DNA from: Flavobacteriales bacterium
GTDB lineage: Bacteria; Bacteroidota; Bacteroidia; Flavobacteriales_D; Crocinitomicaceae
DNA: 10,691 nucleotides
Reading direction: 5' to 3'
Assembly: GCA_947458985.1 (NCBI GenBank)
Contig: CANHBA010000069.1
Coordinates: forward strand, 1 to 10,691
The translations under genes and the position numbers were made by a program. Positions within the stretch are counted from its first letter, which is position 1. Every line of letters starts with the position of its first letter. This document shows, one piece after another, positions 7,440-10,691 of this stretch. A model generated the notes under the pieces. That model was not told where the DNA came from. It saw only the letters and a program-made list of their open reading frames with translations, and did no database searches.

Positions 7440-8867
7440 ATGTGCTACAGGTTCAGGTTTTTACTTCTTCTTTTCTTTTGGACGCAGTTTATCTCGGCCC
7501 AAATTCCACAACCGGCTTTTAATTGGGCATTTATCCAAGGTGAAGTTGCAAGCGTTCATATTGACATTGATCCTGACTCCTTGAACTTATTGCTCGGCGA
7601 TAGCTTATATGCCGCGCACGAATTTATGGCGACTGTGAGCTATCAAAGTTCTCTCTTGAACCAAACCATGGATAGCATTGGTTTTAGGGCACGCGGAAAC
7701 ACCTCCTTGGCTTCCCAGAAAAAGTCTTTTAAAGTCGATTTCAATAGATTTATTGCTGCTCAGAAGTTCCAAGGTTTGGAAGAAATGAATTTGAATAGCG
7801 AACACAACGACGTATCTATCATGCGCACATATCTCGCGCAGCATTTAATGAGAGGTGCAGGGGTGCCTTCGTCTAGAACGAGCTACATTCAACTTTATGT
7901 CAATAACGAATACAAAGGGTTGTATATCAACCTAGAGCACATCGACGACGAATTTTTAGATCTCCGCTTTCCGGGCCAAGCCAATGGCAATCTTTGGAAA
8001 TGTGCTTATGGTGCAGATTTAAATTGGTGGGGTTCTAACCCTACGAGTTACCAGGATGTTTATGAATTGAAGACAAATCAAGACAGCGCTAATTACACTG
8101 CGCTCGTTCATTTTATTGATGTGCTGAATAATACGCCAGCAAGTAGTTTTGTTTGTGCCATCCAAGAAGTCATGGATGTAGATTTATTCTTGCGCACGAT
8201 TGCATTGGAAATACTCATGGGGCAATGGGACGGCTATGCCTATAATAAAAACAATTACTTTTTGTACCAGCGCGAGAACGATGGCAAGATGGTTTACCTT
8301 TCCTATGACCTCGACAACACTTTTGGAATCGATTGGTTTGGTATCAATTGGGCTTTGCGCAATATCTACACTTGGGCGCCAAGTAACCAAGCGCGGCCCC
8401 TCTACACCAAATTATTAGCGGTTCCTTATTTTAAAGATCGCTTCACTTACCACCTCACCGATATCCTGAATTCAGTCTGGGATGTGGCAAGTTTACAAGC
8501 GGGCCTTGAGCAAAAACAACAAATGATAAGCCCTGCCGCGCTAGCCGATGACTACAAAGGCTATGATTACGGCTTTTCGGATCAAGATTTTTTAAATGCC
8601 CTTCAAGTTACATGGGGTGCACATGTCAAGTCAGGGATCATTCCCTATTTACAAAACCGCAAAACAAGCGCACTTTCGCAACTCAGTAGTTATCAGAGCT
8701 TGCAGAATCCGTGTACAAATGCTGTCCATGAATACGAAAACGAAGCGGGCAAGATATTGTATGTAACGGATATCATGGGGCGAGTAATTGCGCCCGAGAC
8801 CAAAAATTGCATAAAAATTCTGAACTTTGAAAATGGAACACAACAACGCATTTATGAAATGGATTAA
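7440..8867 (+). CDS. Secreted CotH kinase family protein
   Basis: 475 residues of the CotH family, an atypical protein-kinase-like fold first known from Bacillus spore coat. The signal peptide (MCYRFRFLLLLFFWTQFISA) is cut before Gln21. Family motifs in order: VHIDIDPDSLNLLL (about 39-52), RARGNTS (83-89) followed by KKSFKVDF (94-101, the region carrying the likely nucleotide-binding Lys), YKGLYINLEHIDDEFL (about 157-173), QWDGYAYNKNNYFLY (D264, the HRD-like Asp) and YDLDNTFG (D290/D292, the DFG-like metal site). All the residues expected of an active kinase appear present. The C-terminal 48 residues (428-475) include YVTDIMGRVI and end in GTQQRIYEMD. This resembles a shortened T9SS sorting tail of the 'D-hydrophobic-GR ... 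dGt ... ri' kind without the usual PNP motif. The gene starts 5 bp after the amylase stop and overlaps the next gene by 14 bp, so it belongs to the glucan operon. Kinase activity and substrate are not shown. Confidence 0.88.
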   Translation: MCYRFRFLLLLFFWTQFISAQIPQPAFNWAFIQGEVASVHIDIDPDSLNLLLGDSLYAAHEFMATVSYQSSLLNQTMDSIGFRARGNTSLASQKKSFKVDFNRFIAAQKFQGLEEMNLNSEHNDVSIMRTYLAQHLMRGAGVPSSRTSYIQLYVNNEYKGLYINLEHIDDEFLDLRFPGQANGNLWKCAYGADLNWWGSNPTSYQDVYELKTNQDSANYTALVHFIDVLNNTPASSFVCAIQEVMDVDLFLRTIALEILMGQWDGYAYNKNNYFLYQRENDGKMVYLSYDLDNTFGIDWFGINWALRNIYTWAPSNQARPLYTKLLAVPYFKDRFTYHLTDILNSVWDVASLQAGLEQKQQMISPAALADDYKGYDYGFSDQDFLNALQVTWGAHVKSGIIPYLQNRKTSALSQLSSYQSLQNPCTNAVHEYENEAGKILYVTDIMGRVIAPETKNCIKILNFENGTQQRIYEMD

Positions 8868-10691
8868 CCTTACACTTTGTCTTCTTTTTACTTCCTTAGC
8901 TTATACCCAAGTATTCAAACATGTAGAACCAAGCAATTGGTGGGTAGGGATGGAGCACCATCGCGTACAGGTATTGCTGCACGGTCAAGAAATTGCAAAA
9001 TATAAAGTTGAGGTTTCAGGCCTCACTATCCTTGAAGAAATCCGCACAGAAAACCCCAATTATATTTTTGTAACGCTCGAAACAAAAGACAAGGTTGCGG
9101 GCACGTATCCAATTCGTCTAATAGATAAGAAAAAGATCATTGCAACGCATGATTTTAAACTAGAAGAACGCATTGAAAATAGCAAGTATCGCCAGAGTTT
9201 CAACAGTTCAGATGTCATGTATCTGTTAATGCCAGATCGTTTTGCAAATGCCAATGAGGGTTTAGATACGCATCCTGATACCAAAGAGGCCGCTGACCGT
9301 TCGAACCCAAGCGGGCGTCATGGCGGCGACATCATAGGAATCGTGCAGCGTCTGGGTTATATCAAAGAATTGGGTGCCACCACCATCTGGACTACTCCCT
9401 TACTCGAGGACAACGAACCAACTTATTCTTATCATGGTTATGCCCAATCAGATTTGTATAAAATTGATCCAAGATATGGCAATAATTCTTGGTTTAAGGA
9501 AATGGTCTTGGAAGCGCACCGTCAAGGCTTGAAGGTCATCAAGGACGAAGTACCTAACCATTGGTCGAGCAAGCACTGGATGATCCAAGACCTGCCCACA
9601 GCCACCTGGATTCATCAGTTTGATCAGTTTACACGTTCAAGCTACCGCACCACCACCCAATTTGACCCTTATGCTTCCAAAGCCGATCAAAAAGCATCTG
9701 CCGATGGTTGGTTTGATACGACTATGCCTGATATGAATCAGCAAAATCCGTTGTTGCTGACTTATCTGATTCAAAATACCATTTGGTGGATAGAATACGC
9801 TCATTTGGATGGCTTGCGCGTTGATACCTACTCGTATAATGACAAAGATGCAGTTGCTCAATGGACAGAAGCCATCATGAACGAATATCCCAACTTGAAT
9901 ATCGTTGGCGAAGTCTGGATGCACGACCAAGCACAAATGTCATTTTGGCAAAAGGACAGCCCAATTGGTGCGCTTCAAGGTTTCAATAGCCAGATGCCTT
10001 CTGTCATGGATTTCACCTTACACGACGCCATGATGCAAGCATGGAAAGAACAAGAGCAAGGTTGGGACCAAGGCATGGTGCGTTTTTATGAGAATTTTAC
10101 GCAAGATTACCTCTATGCAAATCCACAAAACTTGTTGGTTTTCATGGAGAACCACGATACACAAAGATTCAATGAGTCTTACCCAGATATTGCTGATTAC
10201 AAAATGGCCCTGACTTTGATTGCCACAACTAGAGGGATTCCACAAATTTATTACGGTTCTGAAATCGGCATGAAAGGAAGCAAAGCAGTTGGCGATGCAG
10301 ATATCCGCAGAGACTTTCCAGGTGGTTGGGCAACAGATCAGCATACTGCATTTTGCAGCAATGAAGACACAAAATGTAGGGCGTATCAGACCGGAAGAAC
10401 TCCTGAAGAAGAAGCTTATTTTCAGTATACCAAATCATTGCTCAACTGGAGAAAAGGTCAAAAGGTTATTCATGAAGGAAAGCTCCTGCAATATGTGCCG
10501 CAAAATAACGTGTATGTGTATTTCCGCTACCTAGAGCCAGTCAAAGAAATGGGGCAAGCAGCTGAGGTGATCATGGTGGTCATCAATAATTCAACTAAAG
10601 AGCAAACGCTTTCATGGTCTCGCTTTGCAGAGGGTTTGCATGGATTTGAAAAAGGGAAGGACGTCCTCAACAACCAAACCTTTGATTTCGA
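8854..10691 (+). CDS. SusA-like cyclomaltodextrinase/neopullulanase (GH13), C-terminus cut by window edge
   Basis: 612 residues are visible; the family is about 615-640, so only the tail is missing. Hydrolyses cyclodextrins, pullulan or maltooligosaccharides. Residues 1-18 (MKWINLTLCLLFTSLAYT) look like a signal peptide, without a proper lipobox around C9. Residues 20-108 match the cyclomaltodextrinase N-terminal domain (VEPSNWWVGM, NPNYIFVTLE). The barrel starts at VMYLLMPDRFAN (about 120) and has VIKDEVPNH (D231, H236), MPDMNQQNP (fifth conserved region), GLRVDTYSY (nucleophile D324), IVGEVWMHD (acid/base E353) and MENHDTQR (D435). A C-terminal beta domain begins near 535. The ATG at 8854 is chosen because it directly gives a signal peptide; an in-frame ATG at 8833 would add seven polar residues. 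The 14-bp overlap with the CotH gene suggests translational coupling. By likeness to SusA it is probably periplasmic, but a sorting domain past the edge cannot be excluded. Confidence 0.93.
   Translation, partial: MKWINLTLCLLFTSLAYTQVFKHVEPSNWWVGMEHHRVQVLLHGQEIAKYKVEVSGLTILEEIRTENPNYIFVTLETKDKVAGTYPIRLIDKKKIIATHDFKLEERIENSKYRQSFNSSDVMYLLMPDRFANANEGLDTHPDTKEAADRSNPSGRHGGDIIGIVQRLGYIKELGATTIWTTPLLEDNEPTYSYHGYAQSDLYKIDPRYGNNSWFKEMVLEAHRQGLKVIKDEVPNHWSSKHWMIQDLPTATWIHQFDQFTRSSYRTTTQFDPYASKADQKASADGWFDTTMPDMNQQNPLLLTYLIQNTIWWIEYAHLDGLRVDTYSYNDKDAVAQWTEAIMNEYPNLNIVGEVWMHDQAQMSFWQKDSPIGALQGFNSQMPSVMDFTLHDAMMQAWKEQEQGWDQGMVRFYENFTQDYLYANPQNLLVFMENHDTQRFNESYPDIADYKMALTLIATTRGIPQIYYGSEIGMKGSKAVGDADIRRDFPGGWATDQHTAFCSNEDTKCRAYQTGRTPEEEAYFQYTKSLLNWRKGQKVIHEGKLLQYVPQNNVYVYFRYLEPVKEMGQAAEVIMVVINNSTKEQTLSWSRFAEGLHGFEKGKDVLNNQTFDF

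Noticed and set aside
8833..8853. Alternative ATG at 8833 for the cyclomaltodextrinase
   Set aside because: It adds a polar, acidic start (MEHNNAF) ahead of the hydrophobic signal segment; the ATG at 8854 directly gives a signal peptide. It cannot be fully excluded without N-terminal data.
8878..8882. Possible lipoprotein signal (Cys9) in the cyclomaltodextrinase leader
   Set aside because: The residues before Cys are Leu-Thr-Leu; a lipobox needs Gly, Ala or Ser at -1, and the hydrophobic segment continues past the Cys.

Overview
The window looks like a chromosomal segment of a member of the Bacteroidota. The evidence is three-fold: C-terminal sorting domains of the type IX secretion system (T9SS), signal peptides ending in Ala-x-Ala followed by Gln, and promoters of the TTTG / TAnnTTTG type with no Shine-Dalgarno sequences. 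I cannot place it below phylum/class level from the sequence alone. Base composition is moderate to AT-rich, and no mobile element, RNA gene or CRISPR array is visible.

Left part (1-3394) is housekeeping. On the minus strand accA (acetyl-CoA carboxylase carboxyltransferase alpha) is followed 9 bp later by recG (branch-migrating helicase, cut by the left edge). Divergent from them, with only 59 bp between the start codons, is ispE (CDP-ME kinase of the MEP isoprenoid pathway) on the plus strand.

Right part (3475-10691) is an alpha-glucan (starch/glycogen) utilisation cluster, all on the plus strand. It begins with a consensus Bacteroidota promoter and a strongly codon-biased gene for a secreted protein that joins a SusE/SusF-like module, a second beta-rich module and a T9SS sorting domain. 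A strong hairpin terminator follows. Then come three tightly packed genes: a large multidomain secreted GH13 enzyme with a T9SS sorting domain, a secreted CotH-family protein (atypical protein kinase fold) with what looks like a shortened sorting tail, and a SusA-like GH13 cyclomaltodextrinase/neopullulanase cut by the right edge just before its end. The last two genes overlap by 14 bp.

Inferred working model: the abundant binding protein and the T9SS amylase act at or outside the cell surface. The cyclomaltodextrinase, which shows no sorting domain in the visible part, would finish maltooligosaccharides in the periplasm. The role of the CotH-like protein is the open question and the most interesting item here. 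No SusC/SusD pair or regulator lies inside the window, but the cluster continues past the right edge.
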